From: CAWBAT01 sp963810905
Lineage (GTDB): Bacteria > Acidobacteriota > Terriglobia > Versatilivoradales > Versatilivoraceae
Assembly: GCA_963810905.1 (NCBI GenBank)
Contig: CAWEPG010000013.1
Span: 1 to 64,000 of the forward strand
Reading direction: 5' to 3'
Length of the DNA: 64,000 bases
Shown here: piece after piece, positions 18,497 through 27,650 of the stretch
How the letters are laid out: every line of letters begins with the position of its first letter
How positions within the stretch are numbered: the first letter of the stretch is position 1
Notes under the pieces: generated by a model
Told to the model about the DNA's origin: nothing
Databases searched by the model: none
The model's input: the letters and a program-made list of their open reading frames with translations, nothing else
Translations under genes and position numbers: made by a program

Positions 18497-19789
18497 TCAG
18501 GCGTCAATAAGGTCCGTTGCGGGTTCAGGAAGTTTTTCTGAGCTGGTTTCAGCGTCATCCGAGCCAGGTTTTGTGAGGACACTTTGAGGAAAAGCAAACC
18601 GTAGTAACGGAGGCGTCAACAACGTGGTGAGCAGCACGAGCACGACCACTTGCGCGTATAGATCACGGGAAACCAGACCCGCCGCCAAGCCGAGGCTCGC
18701 CGTAATCAACCCCACTTCGCCTCTAGGGATCATTCCAACTCCTACGACCAGCGATTCCCGTCTCGAGAAACCACTAAAAAGAGCACCCAAGCCGCAGCCC
18801 GCAATTTTACCGACGATGGCAATCAGCAACAGGATTGAAAAAAACAAGATCCCTCCCCCCAGATGCCGGGCGTTCACTTCGAGTCCAATCGAGACAAAGA
18901 AGATCGGACCGAAAAAGGAGTTGATCATGGGCTGCAATTCTAGAGACACTTTTTCGCGAGCCGACGTGAGCGCCACGAAAAGTCCTGCCAGGTAGGCACC
19001 CGTAATCGCAGCCATCCCACCCAGCCACTCTGCTTGAAACGCCAGCAGGAAAGCAATAATGAGGGCAGCCGCCACTTCAGTGTGATGCCCGTGAATTATG
19101 CTGGCCTGTCGTAAAACCCAGCGAGTCAGCGGAGGGCCCAGCCAGAAGAGCAAAACGAGACAGACCGACATCTTCGTCAGGGTCACTGCGAGCGCGCCCC
19201 AAGACATGGCGGCACCCGAGGTCATCTGGGGGGCAATCGCAATCACCAGCGAAAGCACAATCAAGCCGAGCACATCATCGATTACCGCGGCGCCCAGGAT
19301 CGTTGACCCTGCCTTGGATCGGAGTTGTTTGAGATTCATCAATGTCTGTGCCGTAATCGTGACGCTTGTGGCGGTGAGAATCGTTCCAATAAAGATCGCT
19401 TCCTGCCAGCTAAAGCCGAACTGCCGGGCAAGTGCCGTGCCCCCCAACATCGGGAGGATGACCCCTCCTGTTGCGGCCCAAAAAGCAGGTGCAACCGCAC
19501 TGCGCATCATGGCAACATCAGTCTCCAAGCCCGCCACAAACATGAGCAAGACGACACCAATCTCGGCCAATACTTTGAATACGGCGACGACCGAAACGCT
19601 TTCCGCGGTGGCCGGTTGGGCAAGCCATGAGAGAGACCAAATGTTGAAGACCGTTGGACCCAGAAATACCCCAGCAAGGAGTTCTCCCAGCACTAAAGGT
19701 AGCCCGAGCCGGGCGGTCAACGCACCCACGAGCTTGGCGATCAGGATAATGACGGCAATACAAAGCAAGATCTGCAAAGAGGTGTTCAT
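18497..19789 (-). CDS. CPA2-family cation:proton antiporter
   Basis: A 430-residue antiporter with about twelve helices and no cytosolic KTN/RCK domain. The core shows LGLPLVLGELLAGVFLGPTV near the start, TATSVTITAQTLM, the paired-aspartate ion site AAVIDDVLGLIVLSL and the helix GMIPRGEVGLITA. It exchanges Na+ or K+ for H+ across the inner membrane; which ion cannot be told. Its ATG overlaps the stop of a small membrane-protein gene (ATGA), implying coupled translation. It sits among ammonium and PII genes, where a pH or cation-balance role during ammonium uptake is possible (inference). Confidence 0.92.
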   Translation of the reverse strand: MNTSLQILLCIAVIILIAKLVGALTARLGLPLVLGELLAGVFLGPTVFNIWSLSWLAQPATAESVSVVAVFKVLAEIGVVLLMFVAGLETDVAMMRSAVAPAFWAATGGVILPMLGGTALARQFGFSWQEAIFIGTILTATSVTITAQTLMNLKQLRSKAGSTILGAAVIDDVLGLIVLSLVIAIAPQMTSGAAMSWGALAVTLTKMSVCLVLLFWLGPPLTRWVLRQASIIHGHHTEVAAALIIAFLLAFQAEWLGGMAAITGAYLAGLFVALTSAREKVSLELQPMINSFFGPIFFVSIGLEVNARHLGGGILFFSILLLIAIVGKIAGCGLGALFSGFSRRESLVVGVGMIPRGEVGLITASLGLAAGLVSRDLYAQVVVLVLLTTLLTPPLLRFAFPQSVLTKPGSDDAETSSEKLPEPATDLIDA

Positions 19790-19989
19790 CGAGGTCCCCG
19801 AGTTGGAAGATGCTTCGCCGGGCGAAATAGACCTCGAAGAACAAGGATCCCCATGGCTAAAGCACAGCCGGCTACGACCGGCAAAATGGGAGCATGTGCC
19901 ACCATGATTAGGATCAGACCGACGATGACTGCTGAAGACTGGGCTAATCGCTGCTGCTTAAGGATTTCAAAAGCTTTTCCACGCATCAT
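19786..19989 (-). CDS. Small two-helix membrane protein coupled to the antiporter
   Basis: A 67-residue protein starting MMRGKAFEILKQQRLAQ, followed by two hydrophobic helices (AVIVGLILIMVAHAPI and VAGCALAMGILVL) and a short basic tail. The start at 19989 is chosen for the AAGGAG six bases upstream; a longer frame reaching 20133 has no comparable site. The stop overlaps the antiporter's ATG by four bases. I recognise no family. It may be an accessory subunit of the antiporter (inference from coupling). Confidence 0.7.
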   Translation of the reverse strand: MMRGKAFEILKQQRLAQSSAVIVGLILIMVAHAPILPVVAGCALAMGILVLRGLFRPAKHLPTRGPR

Positions 19990-20029
19990 TGCTCCTTCTG
20001 CCAGAATCCATGAATGGAGGCCGGGACTT

Positions 20030-20578
20030 CTAATGCATGTAAACGATGATGGCGATAAACGCAGCGATAAGACTGCCAGCAGCCAAGGCCAGTGCCGGAG
20101 TACTGAACGGCTTATCGAACGTCGGCCGCGCAATTCCGTTCCGCTCGCGGGCCCGTTCTTCTTTGAGCAGGTTAGTCAGCATTTTCCGCTGCTCCAAAGT
20201 ATTGATACAGCGCCGCGCCTTCTCGGCGGCTTCATATCCTTTCTTGGGAATACGAAGCTTAAAGTTAAGCTGCGCCAGGGTGAATTGAGCCGCAAAACTA
20301 TCCGGCTCCAGTTGGGTCGCGGTTTCCAAATGGTCAATGGCAGGATAAATATTGCTCGTCAGTGCATGAGCGATACCCACAAAGATATGGGCAGGAGTAA
20401 AATCAGGCGCCTGTTCGAGGCATCGGGAGAGTGCCGCTACGGCTGTAGCGGCCTCTCCTGACTGAAGGGACTCCAATCCCTCATGGAAGCTCTGCTTTGC
20501 CATGGCTGGCAGGGCATGGGTCTGTGAATTTTGCAGAGCTCCCGGAAATAACACAACTTCATTTTGTTCACTAGGCAT
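20030..20578 (-). CDS. TPR-like protein with C-terminal membrane anchor
   Basis: A 182-residue protein. Residues about 25-115 form helical repeats of TPR type (FHEGLESLQSGEAATAVAAL, DFTPAHIFVGIAHAL, NIYPAIDHLETATQLEP, SFAAQFTLAQLNFKL). The last 22 residues are a single hydrophobic helix (ALALAAGSLIAAFIAIIVYM), so the protein is tail-anchored with the repeats in the cytoplasm. Such proteins usually serve as docking scaffolds. It lies between the broken amt gene and the small membrane protein, all on one strand and closely spaced, so it is probably part of the nitrogen operon. Partner unknown. Confidence 0.8.
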   Translation of the reverse strand: MPSEQNEVVLFPGALQNSQTHALPAMAKQSFHEGLESLQSGEAATAVAALSRCLEQAPDFTPAHIFVGIAHALTSNIYPAIDHLETATQLEPDSFAAQFTLAQLNFKLRIPKKGYEAAEKARRCINTLEQRKMLTNLLKEERARERNGIARPTFDKPFSTPALALAAGSLIAAFIAIIVYMH

Positions 20579-20638
20579 ATTGATTCCTCATTTTCATCAT
20601 TCATTCGAGCCTGAAAGTCAGACAGTAGCCGCGAAACA

Positions 20639-22326
20639 TCAGGCGACATTCTCCCGCTTCAAGACAAACTCAGGATAGCAAAGAGCACCCATTTCTGGGA
20701 TGTCCAACCCTTCGATTTCATCTGCCGCTGAGGAACGCTGGCCGATGATCACATCCATAATCCAACCAGAAACGTAAGAGAGAGTGAAGATAAAGCCGAT
20801 CAGTGTGGCAACACCGATCAGCTGCGCGACGAGCTGGCTCGGATCCCCGTAGAATAACCCGCGAACAGAGCCGTTGACACCATTCCAGCTGCCCCCATAA
20901 TTTGAAGTGCCGTCCGCGAACAGTCCGACAGAGATCACTCCCCACAGACCATTTGCACCGTGCACCGAAATGGCGCCCACCGGATCATCGACTTTGAGTT
21001 TTCGCTCGACGAATTCAACACTCACACAAACCAAAAACCCCGCGACTAGACCGATGATCGCGGAACCCACCGTGCTCACAAAACCACTGGGAGCCGTAAT
21101 GGCCACAAGGCCTGCTAAAAGTCCATTCCCCGTCATGGAAGCATCCGGCTTCCCGTAGCGTGATCCACATGTATAGGAGTGCACCAAAAGAGCCAGTAGC
21201 CCCTGCCAGCATCGTGTTGACGGCAACAGAACCAATCCGCAAAGCGCCGTTCCCGGATGCGGCCAAGCGTACTGCCTGGGTTGAATCCGAACCACCCAAA
21301 AGCCAGAATGAAGCAACCTGTCAACACAATCATGATGTCATGACCGGGGATGGCATTTGGCGTGCCGTTCACGATTGTACTTGCCGATGCGCGGGCCGAT
21401 AATCATCGAGAGCGCAAGGGCAGTTAATCCGCCGACTGCGTGCACAACTCCTGATCCAGCGAAATCACAGTAGCCATGGCCCAAACCAAAATTACCGCCT
21501 AACTGGGATAGCCAGCCGCCGCCCCAAGCCCAGTTTGCAAAGAGCGGATAAGTGATGGCGCCCATGAATACGGAGGATACTGCGAATGCCGACATACTTC
21601 CAGCGTTCGGCACAACCGCCCGGTCACGATGGTCAATGCCGTATCCATGAAGACCATCTGGAAGAGGAACAGGACCATGACACCGACGTCATAGGACGCG
21701 CCGCTCAGGAAGAAGCCCATGCGTCCCGAACAATCCCCAAGTCTTACCGAACAAATTGACTGCGTACTCAGAATTGAGCGGATTAGCCCCGCCCAAAGTG
21801 GCGTAAGGCGCACCTCCCCCCATCTGGATGGCAAAGCCGCAAACCCAGAAAGCAAACAAGCCAAATCCATAGACCATGAAATTCATCATCATGGTGTGAT
21901 TGCGCATTCTTGGCCCGGCATAAGCCAGTTTCTACAGCGGCGAATCCGGCCTGCATGAACATAACCAAGAAGCCAGTAATCAGTGTCCATACGAAGTTGA
22001 TGGCGATGCGATTTTGCCCAACCTGATTCACAACATCAGCCAGAGTCAGACCTTTCTTGGTATCCGAGGCCACGACATCACTCACTGTACCCGTTTTGGT
22101 TCCTTCGGGATCACCTTTGGCCAAATCATCGGTTGAGGGTGGGTTGGCAGCCTTAATATCTAAAGGTACATCCATAGCCGGAGGGGGAACTGCCGGAGCC
22201 GCTGGGGCCGCTGGCCGCAGTCGGCGCCGCAGCCGGCTGGGTCTGAGCCCAAGCTCCCACACTAAATAGTAGAAGCATTGCTACTACCGTCCACGAACAA
22301 ATCTTCATGCATCGAAAATGTTTCAT
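20639..22326 (-). pseudogene. amt: Second ammonium transporter gene, broken by about seven frameshifts
   Basis: The pieces of a complete Amt protein are present in order but in changing frames. A signal peptide (from MKHFRCMKICSWTVV) is followed by a Pro/Ala-rich linker, LITGFLVMFMQAGFAAVETG, NFMVYGFGLFAFWVCGFAI, FFLSGASYDVGVMVLFLFQM, the pore histidine in FAGSGVVHAVGGLTAL, HDIMIVLTGCFILAFGWFGF, VNTMLAGATGSFGALLYMW, and the C-terminal 200 residues with VHGANGLWGVISVG. The changes fall near 22230, 21930, 21720, 21640, 21370, 21300 and 21180. The ribosome site and start are intact. Seven shifts in 1.7 kb point to a decayed gene or a badly read patch; neighbours on both sides are intact. Confidence 0.88.
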
Positions 22327-22430
22327 TATGTCTCTCCTTATAGTTTCTTTTTCTCGCCCATTTCGCATTGGCGAAATAGGTCGCGTGCACACCGCTGTAC
22401 TCACATTTTCGTTCCAACGACTCTTGAAGA

Positions 22431-22613
22431 CTAAGCCTTCCAGATGGCCTTCTTCAGATGGGCCTTATTCAAGACCCCCAGAATCCCTGTCAACGAAATG
22501 GCAATTCCTAAAACGACCAAAATAAATCGGGCACCTAATGATTGGGTGATCGTAAGCCCCACTACAGGGATTATCCATCCAATCAACGCGAGCAGAATTC
22601 CGACGATTTGCAT
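22431..22613 (-). CDS. Small two-helix membrane protein in the PII-amt operon (A)
   Basis: A 60-residue protein made almost entirely of two hydrophobic helices (VGILLALIGWIIPVVGLTI and RFILVVLGIAISLTGILGVL) with a basic C-terminus ending HLKKAIWKA. GAGGAG precedes the ATG. It lies between a second small membrane protein and the broken amt gene, all in one direction. I recognise no family; the good ribosome site and context argue that it is real. Confidence 0.7.
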   Translation of the reverse strand: MQIVGILLALIGWIIPVVGLTITQSLGARFILVVLGIAISLTGILGVLNKAHLKKAIWKA

Positions 22614-22639
22614 GTGATTCTCCTCTTCTCAATTTAGAT

Positions 22640-22822
22640 TTAACTCATGGGTTCCATTTGTTTGATGCGGTAAAAACCGACACACGAAATAAGCAGCAGT
22701 ACAAGACCAGCAATCGCCACAATCACTCCCAGTCCCCCCCCCACATATAATCCGGCAGGAAAGGCCGTGAAGCCTAGCAACGTCGTACCCAAATACTTCC
22801 CTTGTTGTGCATTAGCAGCCAT
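22640..22822 (-). CDS. Small two-helix membrane protein in the PII-amt operon (B)
   Basis: A 60-residue protein with a short polar start (MAANAQQGKYLG) and two hydrophobic helices, the second reading GVIVAIAGLVLLLISCVGFY, then a short tail. AAGGAG lies a suitable distance before the ATG. It is 26 bases upstream of the other small membrane-protein gene and 90 bases after the PII gene, so the group is probably one transcript. No known family recognised; possibly an accessory to Amt or PII membrane docking (inference). Confidence 0.7.
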   Translation of the reverse strand: MAANAQQGKYLGTTLLGFTAFPAGLYVGGGLGVIVAIAGLVLLLISCVGFYRIKQMEPMS

Positions 22823-22912
22823 TGTGAGACTCTCCTTTTACAGATTTTTTGAAGCATTCAAAAACTGAGAGCTGAAGAATTTTCTAATCTCTCTGTTTCC
22901 ATAAACAAGAAA

Positions 22913-23251
22913 CTAGATGGCAAGGGCGCCGACCTCACCTGTCCGGATGCGAACAATCTCTTCCACTGGAATAATGAAAATCTTGCCATCCCCAAACTTC
23001 CCTGTTTTAGCCGATTTGCAGATCGCATCGATCGCCTGGTTGACGAGCTCGCTGGCAATAATGACCTCAATCTTTGCCTTGGGAAGAAAATCAACCGTAT
23101 ATTCACTGCCGCGATAATGCTCCGTATGCCCTTTCTGGCGCCCAACCCCCCGCACCTCGCTAACGGTCATCCCAACGATACCCAACGCTTCGAGAGCGGA
23201 TTTGACATCTGCCAGTTTGTTTGGACGAATCACCACTTCTAATTTCTTCAT
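22913..23251 (-). CDS. glnB: PII nitrogen regulatory protein (second copy)
   Basis: A 112-residue PII protein, differing from the first copy at only about a dozen positions (VKSALEALGIVGM, SEYTVDFLPKAK). Tyr51 of the T-loop and the C-terminal GDGKIFIIPVEEIVRIRTGE are intact. It lies between glnD and the small membrane-protein/amt group on the same strand. Together with the other PII gene this gives each amt gene its own PII. It should be uridylylated by the neighbouring GlnD. Confidence 0.96.
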   Translation of the reverse strand: MKKLEVVIRPNKLADVKSALEALGIVGMTVSEVRGVGRQKGHTEHYRGSEYTVDFLPKAKIEVIIASELVNQAIDAICKSAKTGKFGDGKIFIIPVEEIVRIRTGEVGALAI

Positions 23252-23375
23252 AATGCGTTTCTCCTTTTGTTTTTTTTGTTCCCATGTCCATCCCCTTCAA
23301 GACCCCGATAAGAACTTCCCTCCTGAGTAAAAAGAGCAAAGGGGACATCGGATTGTGCACAATAAACCCCCTGTA

Positions 23376-23397
23376 GTCCCCCTTGTCTAAGGGGGAC
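23376..23397 (-). terminator. 9-bp hairpin after glnD
   Basis: A perfect inverted repeat, GTCCCCCTT and AAGGGGGAC around a four-base loop, lies about 40 bases beyond the glnD stop. On the minus strand it is followed by GGGGGTTTATTG rather than a clean T-run, so termination would be weak; it may instead be a dispersed repeat. Confidence 0.5.
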
Positions 23398-23436
23398 GCC
23401 AATTGCACCGAATTTAAGAAAAATATCGACTCCACT

Positions 23437-26184
23437 TCAATGCGCCAGTCCCAGGACACAAGCGTGGAGTTGCTCGACGATCTCCGCCGTGCGGTCCGCA
23501 TCGTTGACTTTTCGCCCTGCGGAATCCTGGACGTAAAACACGTCAAACACATGCGCTTTTTCTGTGGCAAGCTTGGCGAAAACAATATTCAACCCGCACG
23601 CAGCCAGAGTCCTAGCGACCTCGTAGCCTAATCCAACGCGGTCGTCGGCTTGCACTTCAATCACGGTTGCAACGCTGGAAGCCGCATTGTCGATATTCAC
23701 TTTGGGGGGAAATGAAGCGAGCGCGTTATCAATACCGTTTCGCGATTTAAAGTGGGACTTCAAGTATTGATCTATGTCTACCTGTTTCGTAATGGCTTTA
23801 ATCAACAGCCGTTCGACTCTCGGGAAGTCCTCACTCTGAAGCCGATGTGTCCCGGAAAGACTGCCTACTTGAAACACGTCGAGAACCACCCCATCGTTAC
23901 GGGTATTGAGTTGTGCACTCAGAATATTCAAGTTAAAGGCAGATAATGCCCCAGCAATCTCAGCAAACAATCCCGGATGGTCACCCGTGGCAATATATAA
24001 CTCGGTGTATCCCTGCTCCGGCCGCTCAACCCAGTGAACCGCTACCTTTTCGAATTCCAAAGGTGCAATGAGACGAAGTTGTTCTTGAATTTGTCGAACG
24101 GGAGTGTAGAGGACATATTTTTCCGGCAAGTTGCTGAAGTGTTCATCAATCAGTTGAGTGGGAATTTCCTGTCCCATGCTTCTTTTCACTTCTTCCCGAA
24201 TCTGCTTGATTTCCCTCCGGCTCCCGGAACCACCTTTCTTGTCGAACATGAGCCGTTCATAACTCTTGTAGTACAGTTCCCAGAGCAAATAGTCCTTCCA
24301 GTCTGTCCATACACCGGGACCCACGGCCCGCGCGTCGGCATAGGTCATGAGTAATAACATATTGAGCAGATCGGCTCGCCCCACAGTGCGCGAGAATTCA
24401 GAGACTGTGCGGGGGTCTTCCAGATCGCGGCGTTGGGAAACGTGGGCCATCAAGAAGTGATGACGAACCAAGGTTTCAATCTTTTCCGTTTCGTCCGGGT
24501 CAAAGCCTAAACGAGACGCCGCCTGGGCGGCCAGCTTCGCCCCTTTTTCAGCATGCCCACCTCCAAGGCCTTTGCCGATATCGTGCATGAGCAGAGCAAA
24601 ATAAAGGGAGCTGGCATCGAAGACTTCATTGAGAATTTTCTGATAAGGGCCGTGCTTGGACACTTTCTCCGAGGCAATCTGATCGAGAACTCCTAGGGCC
24701 AGCAGGGTATGTTCGTCGGTGGTATATCGGTGGTAAAGGTCGTGCTGTACCTGGCAAGTCAACCGGCCAAATTCTGGCAAGACACGGCCCAGGAGCCCCG
24801 TCTCATGCATCTGCCGCAAGACGGGGGCGACACTCCCTTTAGTCCTTAAGATCGCGCGAAAATCAGATCCCAGCGTAGAGTGTACAAATTCTGAGGATTT
24901 GAAACGCCGGAGAGATCGACGGATGTGAGTCTTTAATGCTTCCCCGACTAAGGAGGGTCGGGCTTGCGAGTGCCGAAATATTTTTATCCATTTTGCCGGA
25001 GTGGATGCATCCAGATCCTTTAAATCGGCTTGCTGATCCCGCGAAAGTGAGGAGGAGGTCATCCGGCTGATTTTCTCCCCGACCCAACTGAGCTTCGGCG
25101 ACGATTCTTCCCGCAATCCTGCCAACAGGGTATCCAATACGTGGGCCACCCGGCGAACCTGTTGGTAGTAATACTTCAGAAAAGCTTCTGATTCCTTTTG
25201 ATGGGGTGCTCTGCGAAATTCGAAGTACGGGACGACGGCCGGCAGTTGTTGATGGGAGAGCGTGTCGGTGGCGCGATTCGTGACGAAATGCAGATGGGCT
25301 CGAAGGGATTTTAGAAATTGGTACGCTTTCTGCGCATGCCTCCATTCCTCCAAACTGACCCCCTTGCGTTCCAGTCCCGTTTCAAGTGTAACTTCCGGGA
25401 AAAAAGCTTTCGCAATCCATTGAATGGTGTGGAAATCCCTAAGGCCTCCCCGACATTCTTTGATGTTTGGCTCCTGGATAAAGGGGGTGCCTCCCTGACT
25501 TTCATGCCGTTCCTGAATGGAGAGCAGGAGCCGCTCTCGAATTACGTTTTTCTCTTTAATAACTGCCCGTCGGAGTTTCTGTTGAAAGTCATCAAAGAGT
25601 TTGACGTTTCCGATCACCAATCGGGAATCAAGCATCGAATTCAGCGAAACCAAGTCATCCTTTGCCATTTGCAGGGCATCCTGAACCGTACGGACACTGT
25701 GGCCAACTTGAAGTCCCATGTCCCACAACAAGCAGAGAATTTCTTGAACCTGCTGTCGATCGGCTTGCGCCGAGCGCGATTCAAAGAGAAACATCAAATC
25801 GACATCCGAATAAGGAGCCATTTCACGCCGACCATATCCTCCAATCGCCACCAGGGTTAGTGGTTGTCCAGCTCTAGACGGCTTTTTCGATTTGGGCTGA
25901 ATTTGAGCCGCATATATTTGGTCTAAGAGGAAATCCACTAGGAGACTGCGCAGAAGGAATACGTCAACATTCCCAATTCCAGCGCGATGTTTCAACTTCC
26001 AGCGCCGGAGTTCGTGGCGATGGAGTCGGCGCCCATATTCCAGAAGCGTTTCTTTTGGCTGCCTGGCAGATAATTCAAAAGGATAGACGTCCAGCGGCAC
26101 TGCGTCGGCTCCGCCTTCCAAAGCTCTCCTCACAATAGGGCTTTGGAGCTCTGCCGATTCGATTTTCAATGCGCTGGGTGTCAT
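23437..26184 (-). CDS. glnD: Bifunctional uridylyltransferase/uridylyl-removing enzyme (PII modification)
   Basis: A 915-residue protein that adds UMP to PII when glutamine is low and removes it when glutamine is high. The nucleotidyltransferase site is VAIGGYGRREMAPYSDVDLM (about residue 112). The HD hydrolase site includes YTTDEHTLLALGVLD and ALLMHDIGKGLGG. Two C-terminal ACT domains (TGDHPGLFAEIAGALSAFN and QADDRVGLGYEVARTLAACG) sense glutamine. All expected parts are present and the frame is intact. A PII gene follows on the same strand. The ribosome site is weak. A nested hairpin (26243-26300) lies in the upstream gap. Confidence 0.96.
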   Translation of the reverse strand: MTPSALKIESAELQSPIVRRALEGGADAVPLDVYPFELSARQPKETLLEYGRRLHRHELRRWKLKHRAGIGNVDVFLLRSLLVDFLLDQIYAAQIQPKSKKPSRAGQPLTLVAIGGYGRREMAPYSDVDLMFLFESRSAQADRQQVQEILCLLWDMGLQVGHSVRTVQDALQMAKDDLVSLNSMLDSRLVIGNVKLFDDFQQKLRRAVIKEKNVIRERLLLSIQERHESQGGTPFIQEPNIKECRGGLRDFHTIQWIAKAFFPEVTLETGLERKGVSLEEWRHAQKAYQFLKSLRAHLHFVTNRATDTLSHQQLPAVVPYFEFRRAPHQKESEAFLKYYYQQVRRVAHVLDTLLAGLREESSPKLSWVGEKISRMTSSSLSRDQQADLKDLDASTPAKWIKIFRHSQARPSLVGEALKTHIRRSLRRFKSSEFVHSTLGSDFRAILRTKGSVAPVLRQMHETGLLGRVLPEFGRLTCQVQHDLYHRYTTDEHTLLALGVLDQIASEKVSKHGPYQKILNEVFDASSLYFALLMHDIGKGLGGGHAEKGAKLAAQAASRLGFDPDETEKIETLVRHHFLMAHVSQRRDLEDPRTVSEFSRTVGRADLLNMLLLMTYADARAVGPGVWTDWKDYLLWELYYKSYERLMFDKKGGSGSRREIKQIREEVKRSMGQEIPTQLIDEHFSNLPEKYVLYTPVRQIQEQLRLIAPLEFEKVAVHWVERPEQGYTELYIATGDHPGLFAEIAGALSAFNLNILSAQLNTRNDGVVLDVFQVGSLSGTHRLQSEDFPRVERLLIKAITKQVDIDQYLKSHFKSRNGIDNALASFPPKVNIDNAASSVATVIEVQADDRVGLGYEVARTLAACGLNIVFAKLATEKAHVFDVFYVQDSAGRKVNDADRTAEIVEQLHACVLGLAH

Positions 26185-26242
26185 GGACGATGAAAGTTCC
26201 GACTCAAGTTACTTTCCACACTTAACATGGTCTTTAGCTTCG

Positions 26243-26300
26243 GGCGCAGTCTCTCAGAGCCTGAACTCTCAGTCAGATCAGGCCCCCGAAGAACTGCGCC
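26243..26300 (-). promoter_or_regulatory. Nested hairpin between the porin gene and glnD
   Basis: An outer 8-bp stem (GGCGCAGT at 26243 with ACTGCGCC at 26293) encloses an inner 6-bp stem (GCCTGA at 26259 with TCAGGC at 26278) in a 184-base gap upstream of glnD. It could be a leader structure of glnD or a transcript-end structure of the porin gene. There is no T-run. Confidence 0.45.
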
Positions 26301-26368
26301 TCGCAGCACTGTAAAGAAGAAAACTTAAAATCAAGAGCCAAACTCCAATTCCCTATCTACTCTTTTTA

Positions 26369-27650
26369 CTATTTCTTTCCAAATATGTTCTCGCCAAAGA
26401 TGAATCCGATTTCGCCAACGGCGCGGAGCTGGTTGGGATTGTCGCCCGAAGGACCGAAGACGAAACCCGGCGTGTAGCTATTCGCTTGAACATAAGAAAG
26501 GTCTCCGCGAACGAAGAAGCCTCCCTTTTGATAGGTGGGGGATGCCGTGATGGACCAGGCTGAGCTGCCCGGACCGTACAACAGATTAACCGAATCTTGA
26601 GACAACGGATTAACCGATACTTGAGCGACACTGCCTGAGCTGGAAATATATTCCCAGCGTCCCGAAAGCGAGAAGCCGTTTTTTAATTTGTAAGTCGCAC
26701 AGATCGCTCCACTTTGGGTTGCAGCCCCGTCCAGGACCCCGATCTCCGGGTTGGTTGGCACACTCGTGTACTGATAGTAGGGCTGGATGATCCAAGGCCC
26801 CTTCGTGTACGTATAGATGACGTTGTAAATACTGCCGTTGTTCTGCACCGGCGTCGCGAAAGTTTGGAATTTAGTCTGACTCAGGTTTCCACCCCCCACG
26901 AAAGCAATGCTATGGGGCCCACTTGTGTAGCTTATGAGGCCCGTCAACCAGGAGTAGCGGTTGGAATAGAAGCCATCCCCCCAGGAAAATGAAAGATTTA
27001 CTTTCCCCAGCGTCTGATTGATCTGGACTCCGCGAGTTACCGCATTTTCCTGGTTCCACAACAAGCCACGCTGGACTGTGCATGTTTTGAAAGCTGAATG
27101 TGTACTCGGCGCCGATCAGGGTGGGCAGAGCGCCTATGAGGATGGAGGTATTCTTCCCGGGCACCAGTTTCAGAAAACCCACAGGTAGCGGACCAAAGAG
27201 GTTTGAGATGGCTTGGTCAGTTTCGAGGTACGGAGTCCCCAGCGAGAGAAGATTATAGGCACCCGCCTGCACATAAAATTGCCACCAGCCGTCGGTCTTT
27301 TGAATCCAGACCTGCCCGTTACTGAGAGCCGCTTGCTGGGGCTCATTACTGAAGGAATGATACCCGCCTTGGTACAAGCCTGTACCACTGATGATGCCGT
27401 TGACGGCGAGCTTGCCAAATGGTCCGGCGTCGAAGGTGACTGGGGGGAGTCCCGATAGCGGACCCGTCATAGCAGGAGTCGAGAGGGGTGTTGGTTCCGG
27501 TTCGGCAGGTGTTGCGGGTTTAGTATCAGCTCCCGGCGCCGGAGCTCTGGTCGTCGTCTGCGGAGCAGGTGTGGTCTGTGCGCTGCAAACAGAGGCTAAC
27601 CCAATGCAGAGGACAATCACTGCGACGTTCTTCAGATAGTCGAGTTTCAT
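26369..27650 (-). CDS. Outer-membrane beta-barrel porin (bbp2-like), one frameshift
   Basis: An outer-membrane protein of about 425 residues. The start at 27650 has AAGGAG upstream and opens a signal peptide (MKLDYLKNVAVIVLCIGLA, ending at CSA). A Pro/Thr-rich linker of about 45 residues follows, then alternating strands of a beta-barrel (GLYQGGYHSFSN, WQFYVQAGAYNLL). Near 27080 the frame shifts after FSFQNMHS and goes on as QRGLLWNQENAVTRG, with barrel strands to the final GEIGFIFGENIFG. This resembles the putative porin family bbp2/OmpL-like. Its position upstream of glnD suggests a nitrogen-linked uptake porin (inference). The shift may be a read error. Confidence 0.8.
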
